In this document: one piece after another, positions 33,485 through 43,803 of the stretch
Layout of the letters: the number at the start of each line of letters is the position of its first letter
Numbering within the stretch: position 1 is the stretch's first letter
Source of the DNA: Argyresthia goedartella
Taxonomy: Eukaryota > Arthropoda > Insecta > Lepidoptera > Argyresthiidae
Reading direction: 5' to 3'
DNA length: 64,000 nt
NCBI GenBank assembly: GCA_949825045.1
Contig: OX463812.1
Location: forward strand, 4,076,661-4,140,660
The notes under the pieces: generated by a model
The model's database searches: none
Seen by the model: only the letters and a program-made list of their open reading frames with translations
Told to the model about the DNA's origin: nothing
Program-made: the position numbers and the translations under genes

Positions 33485-34393
33485 TGAAACAGTGAGACTA
33501 ACCTGACCAAAAGAGATTATTGGCAGGCTCAAGATACATTTATTAATCACAGGGTCGTGAGTCGAATATTGGTGATATAGTTGAAACGCTGGATAGGGAC
33601 TCGCCGGGAATTTGTAGACTTCAGCTCCTTGGTAGACTCAATCCAACTGGTCCACTTCTCCAGACGTCAACAAGTGATTATGCGGTTAGCGCCAGGAGGA
33701 TATTACTCCTCAGCGTGGAACCGATTCAGAGCTCCGTTAGCGCCAGGAGGATATTACTCCTCGGCGTGGAACCGATTCAGAGCTCCGTTAGCGCCAGGAG
33801 GATATTACTCCTCGGCGTGGAACCGATTCAGAGCTCCGTTAGCGCCAGGAGGATATTACTCCTCAACTCCTGGAACCCTGGAAAGAGACCAGTGTGAATG
33901 ATAGGAATACAAAAGCGCTACAGCGCCCAGCTATCAGGCGACGGCTCCCCACACGGAGACTTCCGACGAGGGCCCTAGGGTAATTAGGATCTAAGAGTGC
34001 CGCAGTCCAATAGACACTGTATAGAAAAGGGAAATACATAGAGAGTATAAAATACACGAAAATAAGAAAGACTAACTACGAACCAATGCTTACCCATGGA
34101 TTGGGGATAGTAGGGAAGTTACATATCAACTACTGCACTTTGCAGCAACTAAACATTCAGCTCCATTACAGTACTAAAGGGACTAGCCCATCGCCGCAAC
34201 TAAAGGCGTGACTTAAAAATTATTGATGCAGAAGATACAACCTCACGTTTCAGAGCTCAAACAATGTCTGCCAAACAAAAACAATCAGCTGCCAGACGAG
34301 ATTCCAGACCCGAATTTCCGAATTTTTATAGTTTTAGTTTTTAACTGGCTAATCCGCCAGTAGCCAATATGGTCAAGGAGGTAGTACGTTACA
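33485..34393 (-). repeat. Non-coding LTR element, 5' LTR
   Basis: 909 bp, upstream LTR for the minus orientation. CCCT follows at 34394-34397. Confidence 0.9.
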
Positions 34394-36470
34394 CCCTTTG
34401 GAATTTTCCCTTCTCCGACAAACGCGGTAAAAATCTTTTCGATCACATGTTAACCCTGACAGTCCGACCCTTGAATATTATAAACCAGATAATATTCCTT
34501 CTATGCCAGACTTGTCCATTGTAAAAAATATTAAAATCATCTCCGAGCTGCTTACGGTACCTGCTCTCTCCTGGAATCACCTCCTGGTTGGCTTAACCCT
34601 TAAGGGCACCCCCACACGTGAAACTTTGAGGCTATTTAACTACCCCAAGTCTGACTGGACTGGCTTCCGATCCTTCCTCAATGAAAAGTTCTTACTTTCC
34701 CCAAATATCTATGATTTTATCACTGATTTGGATGACGCTGTCAGTGATTTGACGAACGCTATTTCGAAAGCTAGGGATTGCTTTGTACCCAAAGTACTTA
34801 GTAATCCCTGATAACTCCTTTGCCCTGATTCATCAAAAAGCTCATAAGGGACAAAAACCTTCTTCGTCAGCTTGACCAAGGTGAAACCAACTTAACTGTA
34901 CGCAGATCCCTAAGAACAGCTCTTAATAATCTTCAGAAACAGATCGAGATTGCCATCCAAGCACACAATAGAAAAATCGATAACCTTAGCTCCGATATCG
35001 GAAATTGCTTCGATCTCTAAACCGAAAATCTAGTTTCATACTTCCCCTTAAAAGGAATGATGTATCGTTGTCTATCGATATCCATGATCAATCTAATACT
35101 AGCTGAAACATTCTTCTCCTGATGACACGCTGTGATCCATCTGCAGATGCTGCTGACATCGTTCGTACATCTGTAAACCAACTAAGTAACTTCACTCGTA
35201 ACGATGATCCTATTCTGCATCTTATCCACCCTAAGGAACTTTGGAAACATGTTCTTAACTTCAAAAGTTGAAAAATCGTATTGTATCATTGACCAAAATT
35301 CTTAATGGGTGCTTGCGGGCCTGTTATTGCCCATCAGCCTGAAAAATTGCTTAAGTTATAGTGATAAAAAAATCAGGCAAAGAGGAATCAGATCCTATAA
35401 GCTACCGACCGATTAGCCTACTTACTTCACTTGGAAAACTGTTCGAGCGCTAAATTCTCTCATAGCTAGCTCGTTATAGTAACCCTCACCTCATCTCAGA
35501 ACAGTTTGGCTTTCGTAGAGGACATTTTACCGTCCAGCAACTTAGCTTAAAATATTGCTGATAATCATGTGAATATCAGCAAACAACAAACAGAAATGTG
35601 CATTCTCGATGTCGAAAAACCTTTTGGCACAGTCTTGGCACACAAACTAATTAAAATATGAGTCCCTCTAAAAATAGTCAAGTTTCTAGCTTCAGCCTGG
35701 AAAATGTAGTTCAATGTGCACATTGGTGACACTGAATCTGATGTCTACGGTTTCCCAAATGGTGTACCGCAGGACTCCGTTCTGGGACCTTTCTTTTTTT
35801 TGTGTCTTAAATATGTTTCCAAACTACCCCCTACACAGCTAGTTTGCTTTGCTAACGACACAGCAACTTTTACTTCATCTAATGATGTGGACCTAGTCAT
35901 AAGTCGTCTTCAACTGTCGCTAGAACTCGTAACTGAGTTCTTTACTGAGTGTAAACTTAAACCTAATGGGGCAATAACTGATGCTATCCTCTTTACCATG
36001 AAGCGTCAAATCAGCTTACTATTAATTTGCATAGTATTAATTGCGATTTGGCAGCAAAGTGTAAAATATCTGGCCACTATTTCAGACACCAAATTAAGCT
36101 TGTCGGCTCAAACCTAGGATTTACAACAAAAAGGAATCAAATCTCTGTTAGGTATGAGTCAACTACTTAATAGGCGACCAAATCAGTTTAAAACTGCTTA
36201 CAATACTTTTTATTACACCAATATTTCCAAATAAATAAAACTTTTATTTGAAATCGATAAAAATCCTTATCACAACAACAGTCTTGTTTCATCCGTCGGC
36301 AAGTCACGGTTTCGCAACTTATCGTATGCCGAAACATATAGAAGTTACAAGTTACCCCCTAGTCACTATTTTCTAAATAGCGACTACGGAACGGCTCCTT
36401 TACTGTCTCCTGTTGCTATGGCCGGCCAGCCGCCGCCTGACCGGGCCGTCTGTTTGTTTGTTTCTTCATA
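34394..36470 (+). pseudogene. LINE H: endonuclease end and reverse transcriptase
   Basis: Begins by completing the endonuclease after the CCCT duplication (34503-34811 open). RT blocks follow: SYRPISLLTSLGKLFER near 35400, EQFGFRRGH near 35500, PQDSVLGP near 35770 and FANDTATF near 35850. The last replaces the usual FADDTA, so a catalytic Asp is Asn. A C-terminal piece runs to about 36470. Many stops. Together with 20938-21913 and 30444-31501 this is one old Jockey-type element. Confidence 0.72.
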
Positions 36471-36570
36471 CCCGCATTTACCTTTACGTCGATGTATTAG
36501 TTTAGTATGTTGATGCGAAAAGTGTTCAATATAGTAAGTTGAATGCACCAATAGTTTCTTGTTTCGCTTG

Positions 36571-36773
36571 ATAGGATGTTTGGATGTTTGTGTGTTTGTG
36601 CCTCAATCACGCTTAAACGGCTGAACGAATTTGAATGAAATTTAGCACAGAGATAGTTAATGAGCTAGAATAACATTTAGAATACTTTTTTCCGACTGCA
36701 CTAGAATGGTAACGTTATTTCGGTTAATGATAATTCCTAAGAACACGCAGATGAAGTTGCGGGCATCAGCTAG
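36571..36773 (-). repeat. Interspersed repeat (CTAGCTGATGCCCGC family), copy 2
   Basis: Reverse complement starts CTAGCTGATGCCCGCAAC and contains GCGTGATTGAGGCAC and ACAAACATCC tracts. Unlike the copy at 18909-19955 it is uninterrupted, which defines what was inserted there. Confidence 0.65.
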
Positions 36774-36889
36774 TGTTAATATAATAACATGTAGGATAAG
36801 TAGCGGATCATAAACAAGGCAAAGCCTTTACCATGGGATTCTAGTGGTTACACTAGGAATTAACAAGTTTTTACACCGAAGGCAGGGCA

Positions 36890-37236
36890 GAAAGTATTTT
36901 AAGGTTAAAGGTAAAACATATTTACAGGTTAGAAAGTTAGTAGGTACCTAAATTAAGTAAAATGTGCTAGGATAAATTGTTCACTTTGGATTATTGCAGT
37001 AAAGACTCAGTTTCATCATAGTTCAGCGACAACAGAAACTCTCTTAAAGTCTTTTTTGTTTCGTGAAAGGGTTTGGTTACTAAATTTAGGGTATTTTGGA
37101 TCCCGTTGAGAAGGGATGGAAAGGCAAAATCAGGGCAACGGTGTGCAAATTCGGTCCTGGCATTGGGTACCACTGCACGGGGGCGGCTTATATTAATTTG
37201 GACAGCGTAGGCAGAAGACGCGGTAAAGTTTCTGTG
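36890..37236 (-). pseudogene. LINE I 3' part (C-terminus)
   Basis: The minus frame ends with FLLSLNYDETESLLQ, matching the LKLTYDETENVLK end of LINE C ORF2. Its upstream part continues at 38067-38465 beyond an inserted plus-strand fragment. Confidence 0.65.
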
Positions 37237-38066
37237 TCCTATAGTAATGGCTTTATTGATGCATTTTTTCAATCCATGATGCTATATGGATTGTCAGTAT
37301 GGGGAAATAGCACTGATATTAATAAGATCTTCGTCCTTTAGAAGAGAGCTGTGCGCATCGTAAATGGAATAAATTCGACCATGGAATCCTGTAGGTCGTC
37401 GTTTAAGGAGTTGAAAATTCACACCGTCACGGCTCACTACATAATCGAGCTTTGTAAATTGGTACAAAGATATCCAGAAAAATTTCCACCGAGAGCTCTA
37501 GGCCCAAGTAGTAGGATTAATGAAAGACGTGGGTTTGACTTACAGGTTCCGTTCAGCAGGACAGTAACATACACTCGCTCTACTAAATTAACTGCAATTG
37601 GGGTGTATAATAAGCTCCCAAATGATATAAAAATGTTGACAGGCTCTATGTTCTTAAATAAACTAAAATTGTACCTAATTGAAATGACTCCCTATGACAT
37701 GTCTGAATACTCTTATGAGAGCTAGTTGTTTAAGGTAATCGTATGACATTTAATAGAATTTAGAATTGTTATTTTTTCTCCATGGACTTATAAAATTAAT
37801 TTATTAATGATGTTTTGTGTGATAATTGACAATTTATTTTATGCTAAGATTGGTGTAAATGTTTTATATAAGTAGTTAATCTGTCTAAGTTAGATCCTTA
37901 GTGGGAATCATTATCTGTTGTCCTATCTATGTTATGCTTTGTGACTGAATGCAACTGCAATCTTGCTACACCCAAGAGGGTAAAATTACATTGATACATT
38001 TTTTAGTTTTTTTGTAACACCACTATGACATGTAATTTATTGCAATAAATACTTGAATACTTGAAT
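37237..38066 (+). pseudogene. LINE J 3' fragment inserted head-on into LINE I
   Basis: Plus-strand frames 37237-37340 and 37351-37725 encode a LINE C-terminal region (MLYGLSVWGNST, then KRAVRIVNGI, then IGVYNKLPNDIK). The 3' UTR runs to a tail with two copies of AATACTTG near 38047-38063. One TAG separates the two frames. Confidence 0.68.
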
Positions 38067-38465
38067 ACTGGATGTAAAAATGTCTCACAGTAGGTACACC
38101 AGCCTTACGATAAAGTAAGTCAGTAGGAAATAGTCGAGGTTTGTGTAACATTACTTTCAGGACGAACCTTTGTGCTCGCTCTAATTGTACTAGGTGGGTT
38201 TTGGCAGCGCTACCACACACTGAATTACAGTAAGAAAGGCATGATTGACATATATCTGAGTAAATGGTTATAAGTAGCCTTCTGTTTGCCGAATTTCTCA
38301 AAAGCTTCATAATGCTGATAAGTTTACGTATACGATTGGATACTATTGATATATGGGCCCCAAATGTGAGTTTGTCGTCCAGCATTATACCCAGATACTT
38401 GAAAGTTTCCCCCCGCTCCACTTCAGGGCGTTTTCATAATGTCTGTGTCTTATGTTGATAAGCTA
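38067..38465 (-). pseudogene. LINE I 5' part (post-RT region)
   Basis: The minus frame 38023-38421 reads TFKYLGIMLDDKLTFGAHI, then CQSCLSYCNSVCG, then LERAQRFVLKVMLHKPRLFPT, each aligning with LINE C ORF2 after its catalytic FADD. It is 5' truncated near 38465. Confidence 0.75.
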
Positions 38466-38722
38466 CCTAATTAATTTACCTAATAAAGAACTTTGAAAAA
38501 CAAAACCAAAACTTACTTATCTTCCATTAGGTTCTGATACTGATAGGCCTAATAATTTGGCATTAGGTACAATCAATATTATATGACAAGCTCTCCCGAC
38601 AGACGTTGATTTGAATTGTTTTTTTTTGTTTTTAGCGAGTATTCGGTTTACTTTTTTCTTTGTCTTTGATATGGAGTCATCAATGTGTAATGAGTTGGGT
38701 AATTAACCCAGCAGTGTATGTA

Positions 38723-38940
38723 CAGATGTAGTGAATAATCCTTTCCTTTCGTATTTTCTCGGAAATGTTCGTTTTTGTCTTACTACTTTGATACATTTGA
38801 CATTGATAAATAAAGTATGCGATTTATTTGATACCTACACGTAATTTAATAAATCAGTAATTCATAGACACATCGGCACCATTCGGGTGTTATCGTTGTT
38901 CCGAGTTTTGCCGATAGGAAAGGATTATTCACTACATCTG
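38723..38940 (+). mobile_element. 218-bp TA-flanked MITE, copy 2
   Basis: Same length, termini and orientation as 18664-18881, with about five differences by eye. TA on both sides (38721-38722, 38941-38942). Confidence 0.9.
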
Positions 38941-39439
38941 TACACGTACGATTAGCATAGGTCTATCGGAGCGCCTTTGTGTGCGTGACAGTCAGCTCTG
39001 GGCTGGTTTTATTAGTGTTCAGTCAGAACCGAATCGTAACTAGTCGCAATCCGATATTGATTGGCGCTAGTAATCATAGTGCAAACGAAACGTTTTTTGG
39101 TCTGTGGCCGGAAGTAAGACGAAACTTATAAGTGATAGTTGTCAAAGGCAGACTTCAAATCGCGTCGAATATGGTCTATTTGTTTTTGGGATTCTCTTAC
39201 GATTGAAATCGAATAATATTGTAGCTGATGGCTATTACTGTCATAAAAAATATTCTGGGACTGGATTTCATTGATAACGTAAGTTACATGTCATGTCAAT
39301 ACAATAAATGAAGTCAAATTAAATTTAATTAAGTAAAACATACCATTGAATTTAATTATAACATTAATTTAAATTAAAAGCGAATAAGTACAACATAATA
39401 TTTTAATTGAAATAAACCAGCTAGAGCTATTATTATTAT
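38941..39439. other. No recognisable feature
   Basis: A+T-rich towards 39300-39430. No frame or repeat supported. Confidence 0.35.
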
Positions 39440-39800
39440 GAAATTAACTATTTAGGTAGGTCTAGGAAATCCGTAAAAATATAAAAGGTTTGCTTGCCAA
39501 GCCACCGCTTCAGGCGCAATTTAAAAATATTGCGGCTAGGAGCATCGGTAACGTTGTCAGGAAGACGATAAGTCGATGACTTTACCAGTGTGTGAGTGAC
39601 CGATGCAAATTTGTGACCGTGCTGACCGATGTTGTGGTGCGTACGGAATGCTTGCAGGTTCTCACGCACGTAGACGGCCACTTGCAGAATGATGACGGAC
39701 GGCAACGTCAGGATCCGGAGCGCTTTGAAATGAGGCTTCACGAAGATGCCCTGCTCGTTTCATTATTCTGAATACCCGATCTCAACCTGCCGCGCGTCCC
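39440..39800 (-). pseudogene. LINE K C-terminal fragment
   Basis: A 97-residue minus frame reads LRILTLPSVIILQVAVYVREN, then STYRLPDN, then FKLRLKRWLGKQTFY. This is the post-RT C-terminal pattern also present in LINE F (LNILTVPSLYILEVAMF...). 5' truncated. Confidence 0.6.
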
Positions 39801-40579
39801 CACAGTTTGGCCCCTTACTGCAGCAGCGAGGGCGCTATGCACGTCTTCACTACGTCGGGCGGCACTGGCAAGAGACACTGATAGCGGGTTTACTCGGGAT
39901 TACTGCAACCTAAGCGAATAATGTTGTGTAAGCATAGGTATCAATAATAAAATGTACAGTTTAGGTGAATAAAGAAGACTCTACTGGACACTCTATTGGT
40001 TCTATTATAACCGACGCCTTTTACTTGTCTCCAGTCGACACCCTGAAAGGGCACCACTTGCACCACCTACCATCCATAACATATTGGCTCGTTATGATGG
40101 AGAAACTACACCTCAAAGGCTTTGAATGACCGAAAATTCTCTGAATTATTGTCGGATGTGCATCCAGGAATTTTAGTCGCAGTTGAACTTTGAGTTAAAC
40201 ATTTGTGCACCAGATTTTTGACAGCCCCTCAGTAAGGTTTAAACATAATTGAAATACAACACGACCATGTTAAGTGGGAATGGTGTACTGAAGTTGTATT
40301 TAAACTGTATTTATCAGATATCAAAAGTTTGACGCAAGTCGGCCTATATCTATCCATAACATCAAAACGTACGTCGAACGTATTTTTTTGTACTGACATT
40401 ATCATGATGGGAGTCGCAGATTTTGTACTCGTCTGGTGATCACCCTTTTAGCAGGCAGCAATTCAACGAAATTTGACTACAATAATTTATTCATGATAAT
40501 TGTGGAAAATTTACAGTATTTCCGCACAATAAACAGAAACATAAGTATATAATCATGTATATACTTATGTATATAAATG
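39801..40579. other. Unassigned
   Basis: About 39940-40035 has AATAAA motifs and short direct TC/CT-rich runs, which could be part of a solo LTR, but I found no matching partner. 40545-40590 is TA-rich and partly palindromic. Confidence 0.3.
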
Positions 40580-40722
40580 ATTATATACACATATATTGCT
40601 TCTGCCTCCACACTAGGATACCCTGTGGCGTGGGAACCAGAAACAGCGACATCACAATATGAACATCAAAGACCTGTTTTTTTTTTCTTTATTCCCACCC
40701 GGGAGCTAACAATAAACATCAA
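40580..40722 (-). mobile_element. SINE copy 3, head missing
   Basis: Shares the body of the SINEs at 8391 and 17219: TTTCTTTATTCCCAC, AAGACCTG, GTGGGAACCAGAAACAGCGA on the plus strand. The box B region is lost after CCCGGGAGC. Confidence 0.6.
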
Positions 40723-40889
40723 GTTCACAGAACCTTCGTTATCTTTGCCGTCAAGGAACGAGTTAATTAAATATTAACACCATATTATTAAACAAATACT
40801 CATAAAACAGATGGATATTGTATAATGTATAACAGAAAGGTGTAGACATATTTAATGGGGTTTTAAGGAATATCAATACGAACAACGTT

Positions 40890-41200
40890 TATTTAATAAC
40901 TATAAATTATAGTAGTTTATGTGACTGCTACATAATGGAGGGCATTAATACTCGAGAGTGGGTTTATGAAACGAGCCGAAGGCGAGTTTCATAATAATAT
41001 CACTCGAGATTTTTGATGCCTAATTATGTACAGTTGTGTACAATACATACACTAGTTTATCTACACACATATCATAAGCTCTCTTTGTTGTGTACAGGAA
41101 CCGCATGTTTGACCGGCATTGTGGCTCTGCAGTTGTTTAGCTTGTTCTGTAGTACCAACTTCACAGACAAACTAGGGGCGACACGCAGGCGGGCTTGAAG
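40890..41200 (-). mobile_element. Foldback/MITE-like repeat, copy 2
   Basis: Reverse complement matches 7010-7330, including the CTCGAG-flanked palindrome (about 40940-41010) and TATGTGTGTAGATAAA. One end abuts a LINE A-type fragment. Confidence 0.6.
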
Positions 41201-41204
41201 TTAA

Positions 41205-41383
41205 AGCCATCCTTGTTTTGGGGCACATTTTCCACCAAGCAATCTAAAGACTTTTCAGAAGAGGATGGTAGTGCTTCTGTTGTTATTATTGGTATGGTAC
41301 TGAAGAACTTTTCAAATGCGTTAGCAACGTCTTCGTTTGATGAGAGTAATTGGTCGTTAACTTTTAAATTACATTACGGCTAA
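41205..41383 (-). pseudogene. LINE A-type fragment
   Basis: The minus strand encodes EDVANAFEKFFSTIPIITTEAL, the same pre-RT block as EVARAFETFFTNVPLLTTER in LINE A copy 1. About 60 codons, no more. Confidence 0.6.
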
Positions 41384-42289
41384 TGGCTTACGGCCAATAC
41401 GAATTACGGAATTATTTAAGCTGATAACTTTTGAACCGCTAACAGATTTTAATAAAATATGTCTAAAAACCATCGCAGTAAAGTTCGCATATCAACTTCA
41501 AAAAAACGCATTAAATCCGTCAAATTTAGAACTACTGAACCGATTCTAAGAAAACATATCGAAGAACTGTCGCAGTGAACTCTACTACCAACCAAAAAAA
41601 ACGCAATGAAATCCGTTAAACCTTTTGACCGCTGAGGTGCCACGGAGAATCATACAGACACACCGACATACCGACCCAGTGTGCTGCAACCTGAATCTCT
41701 CTTTTGTTGGGATGTCCCTCGCCAATAAAAACATTTACTGGTGGTCAAGTCAAAGACAAAACTTTGTGTAAAACATTTTGTGAACATTTATTTATTTAAT
41801 TTTTCGTATTTTTAACCGAGAATAAGCCAAATACCAGGAAAGCAGTCTTTCTCGGTTAAAGCGCAAATCAAATTACCAGTGTGATTCGTGTCTGAAATGT
41901 GTATTCTTGCAGTGTGCAAAAAAAATTGCCCAGACTGCATATAAAAATTGGCAAACTTTGACCATTGTCAATTTCGTGAAATTACACTTTTGATTTGAAG
42001 TGAAACGCACACGCAAGCTGGATGACGACTGATTTTATTGTCAACTACCTACATGATATACAACATCTTTCCCCTTATAAAATAATTGAGAATAGACTTA
42101 AATAAAAAAAATATAAGCAAGTCCTAATACCATCGTACCCTCTTGGAACATCGTTGTGAGCGGACGTGTTACACTCTGGCTCTTATTCTTTTTGCACTAT
42201 TTAATTAAATCAGTCAACTAAATTCCTATTGGTGTAATTCAGTAATTTCAATTTCTTGTCTCGCAAGTGAAGCTGTTACGGACTAACTC
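41384..42289. other. Degraded repeats, unassigned
   Basis: 41440-41690 has motifs of the ATCCGTTAAACC and CAGACACACCGACATACCGACC type, seen in lepidopteran repeats. The rest is A+T-rich with no feature. Confidence 0.35.
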
Positions 42290-42480
42290 CTCCTCCTGGG
42301 CGTGTCACAGGTGAGACAGCATATCGCTTGAATGTGCCATACCTGCAGCCTCGGAGTTTGAAGTTCTGCAGAGCCCGCCAACAAATACAAACTTCACAAA
42401 TACCAACGCCGCGGCTGGGATTTGAACCACTGGACTCTCGGGCCGCAGTCAGAGCTAACACCGATTCGTCTATCAAAGCA
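42290..42480 (-). mobile_element. tRNA-like SINE or repeat, box B on minus strand
   Basis: The minus strand contains GGTTCAAATCCCAGCC, a box B match, 45-50 bases after a GTTAGCTCTGACTGCGG segment that could be a box A. It lies directly upstream of LINE C. Confidence 0.45.
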
Positions 42481-42611
42481 TAGTCTGAACCGGGCGAAAT
42501 CAGCTAACCCCTGCTACGCGCCGCTTCACCGCGTGTGCGTCATCACCTGCTACGCCGTATTGCCGCTACGCCGCACCGCTGCCGTTACGTCACTGCTGCT
42601 ACGTCGCAAGT

Positions 42612-43472
42612 ATGTCACAAACAAAAAACCTCGTAGTTTCTGGTACTCCTAATAGTAAACGTACCCGGGATGATTTGGACAAAAGCCCCGTGAAAACTGA
42701 ATTCCAGCTATTCAAGGAAGAAATAAAGGACCTGCTATATGGCTGGAAAACGGAACAAGATACTGTGCTGGCCAAAATCATGGATGAAATGACAGAAATA
42801 AAAACACAAAACCTAGAATTCCAGAAAAGTAATATGGAGATAATTAAAGCGATGGAATTTATTAACAGTAGTTATGAAGACATGAAACTGAAAATCGAGC
42901 GCTTTGAAAAGGAGCTTCGTGAATCAGTATTGAGTGTTTCTGCATCTGAAGACCAACTCGAAGAACTGCAACGATCAAACAGGAACTCCGGCATTGAGAT
43001 TAGGAATATTCCCGCAAATCCTAAGGAAACTAAAGCTAATCTGGTGGAGACCACTCAGAAAATCTTCTCATTCTTGAAGGTACCCTATGACCACCACACC
43101 ATCAAAGACTGCTATCGCTCTGGGAAGCTGGATGATAAAGGTACTCGCCCTATTACAGTGGAACTCTGCTCTAACATCGTAAGAAGTGACTTACTTGTGA
43201 CGCTGAGAAAATATAACCAGGATCACCAAAATGCGAAACTGAACTCTAGTTTAATTGGCCTAGACAAGCTGAGCAACGCGGTTTATGTCACTGAACTCCT
43301 AACTGCCAAGTCAAAGAAGCTCTTCTACCTGGCTAGAGGTGCTGCAGTCACACACAAATATGCATACTGCTGGACGTCCTATGGGAAAGTGTATCTTCGG
43401 AAACAGGAGGGTGCCAATGCAATCCCTATCACTAGCGAATCGCAACTTAAGGGCTTAGGTAAGGTCATATGA
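42612..43472 (+). CDS. LINE C ORF1, nucleic-acid-binding protein
   Basis: 286 residues. The N-terminus is short and basic (SGTPNSKRTRDD). Residues about 25-120 have heptad-like spacing (ELQRSNRNSG ends it), so a coiled coil is likely. Residues about 125-280 (IEIRNIPANPKETK, then DCYRSGK, then KLFYLARGAAV, then YGKVYLRKQEG) match the ORF1 C-terminal fold that databases label baculovirus FP-like. Its expected role is to bind LINE RNA and help target-primed reverse transcription. Unlike LINE B it lacks a PHD finger. No stop or shift. Confidence 0.85.
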   Translation: MSQTKNLVVSGTPNSKRTRDDLDKSPVKTEFQLFKEEIKDLLYGWKTEQDTVLAKIMDEMTEIKTQNLEFQKSNMEIIKAMEFINSSYEDMKLKIERFEKELRESVLSVSASEDQLEELQRSNRNSGIEIRNIPANPKETKANLVETTQKIFSFLKVPYDHHTIKDCYRSGKLDDKGTRPITVELCSNIVRSDLLVTLRKYNQDHQNAKLNSSLIGLDKLSNAVYVTELLTAKSKKLFYLARGAAVTHKYAYCWTSYGKVYLRKQEGANAIPITSESQLKGLGKVI

Positions 43473-43803
43473 CTACCTATGTATTTAAAGCACAAAATAT
43501 TACAACCTAAAGAACTATATAGAGTAATAATAATAATAGTATCTTATAACTGCAACACACACACAAACACAGCACACGGAACACTAAAACTCACACCTAA
43601 ATATTTAAATTTCAACACTATACAAACAGAACCAAAATCGCACTTCACATACATAACTACGAGCAAATACATGTACTACTTTTGCCTTATAATGCGTAAT
43701 AGCCTACCTCTTAAAGAAAGCCTTATAAATCATTCTCCATACAATATTCTGTATAGCTTAGCCTCGTACAACATATCTAGCCCCCTTATTCCCTTTATAA
43801 ATA
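43473..43803 (+). other. LINE C inter-ORF region with an open frame to the ORF2 start
   Basis: After the ORF1 stop (TGA 43470-43472) the same phase is open for 112 codons and ends with TAG at 43809-43811, inside the first codons of ORF2 (ATG 43804). It is A+T-rich with an ACACAC tract at about 43556-43575. No conserved domain. It may serve reinitiation at ORF2 rather than encode a protein. Confidence 0.5.

Larger units (their letters stand above)
31502..34393 (-). mobile_element. Non-coding LTR retrotransposon (LARD/TRIM-like)
   Basis: Direct repeats of 909 bp at 31502-32410 and 33485-34393 with TG...CA ends, flanked by a 4-bp duplication CCCT (31498-31501, 34394-34397). A primer site TGGCGCCCGG lies one base inside the right LTR on the minus strand, which fixes the orientation. 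The internal 1074 bp (32411-33484) hold no frame over about 60 codons. It must depend on the proteins of another element; a 4-bp duplication points to Ty3/gypsy integrase. I noticed only two differences between LTRs. Confidence 0.88.

Noticed and set aside
37096..37341. Plus-strand frame of 81 codons as one protein
   Set aside because: Its first half is the complement of LINE I and only the part after 37237 is LINE J; the frame crosses an insertion junction.
39940..40040. Possible solo LTR
   Set aside because: No matching repeat, no target duplication and no defined ends.
42290..42480. Functional tRNA gene
   Set aside because: Box B is present, but no acceptor stem or anticodon arm can be drawn; a SINE-type relic is more likely.
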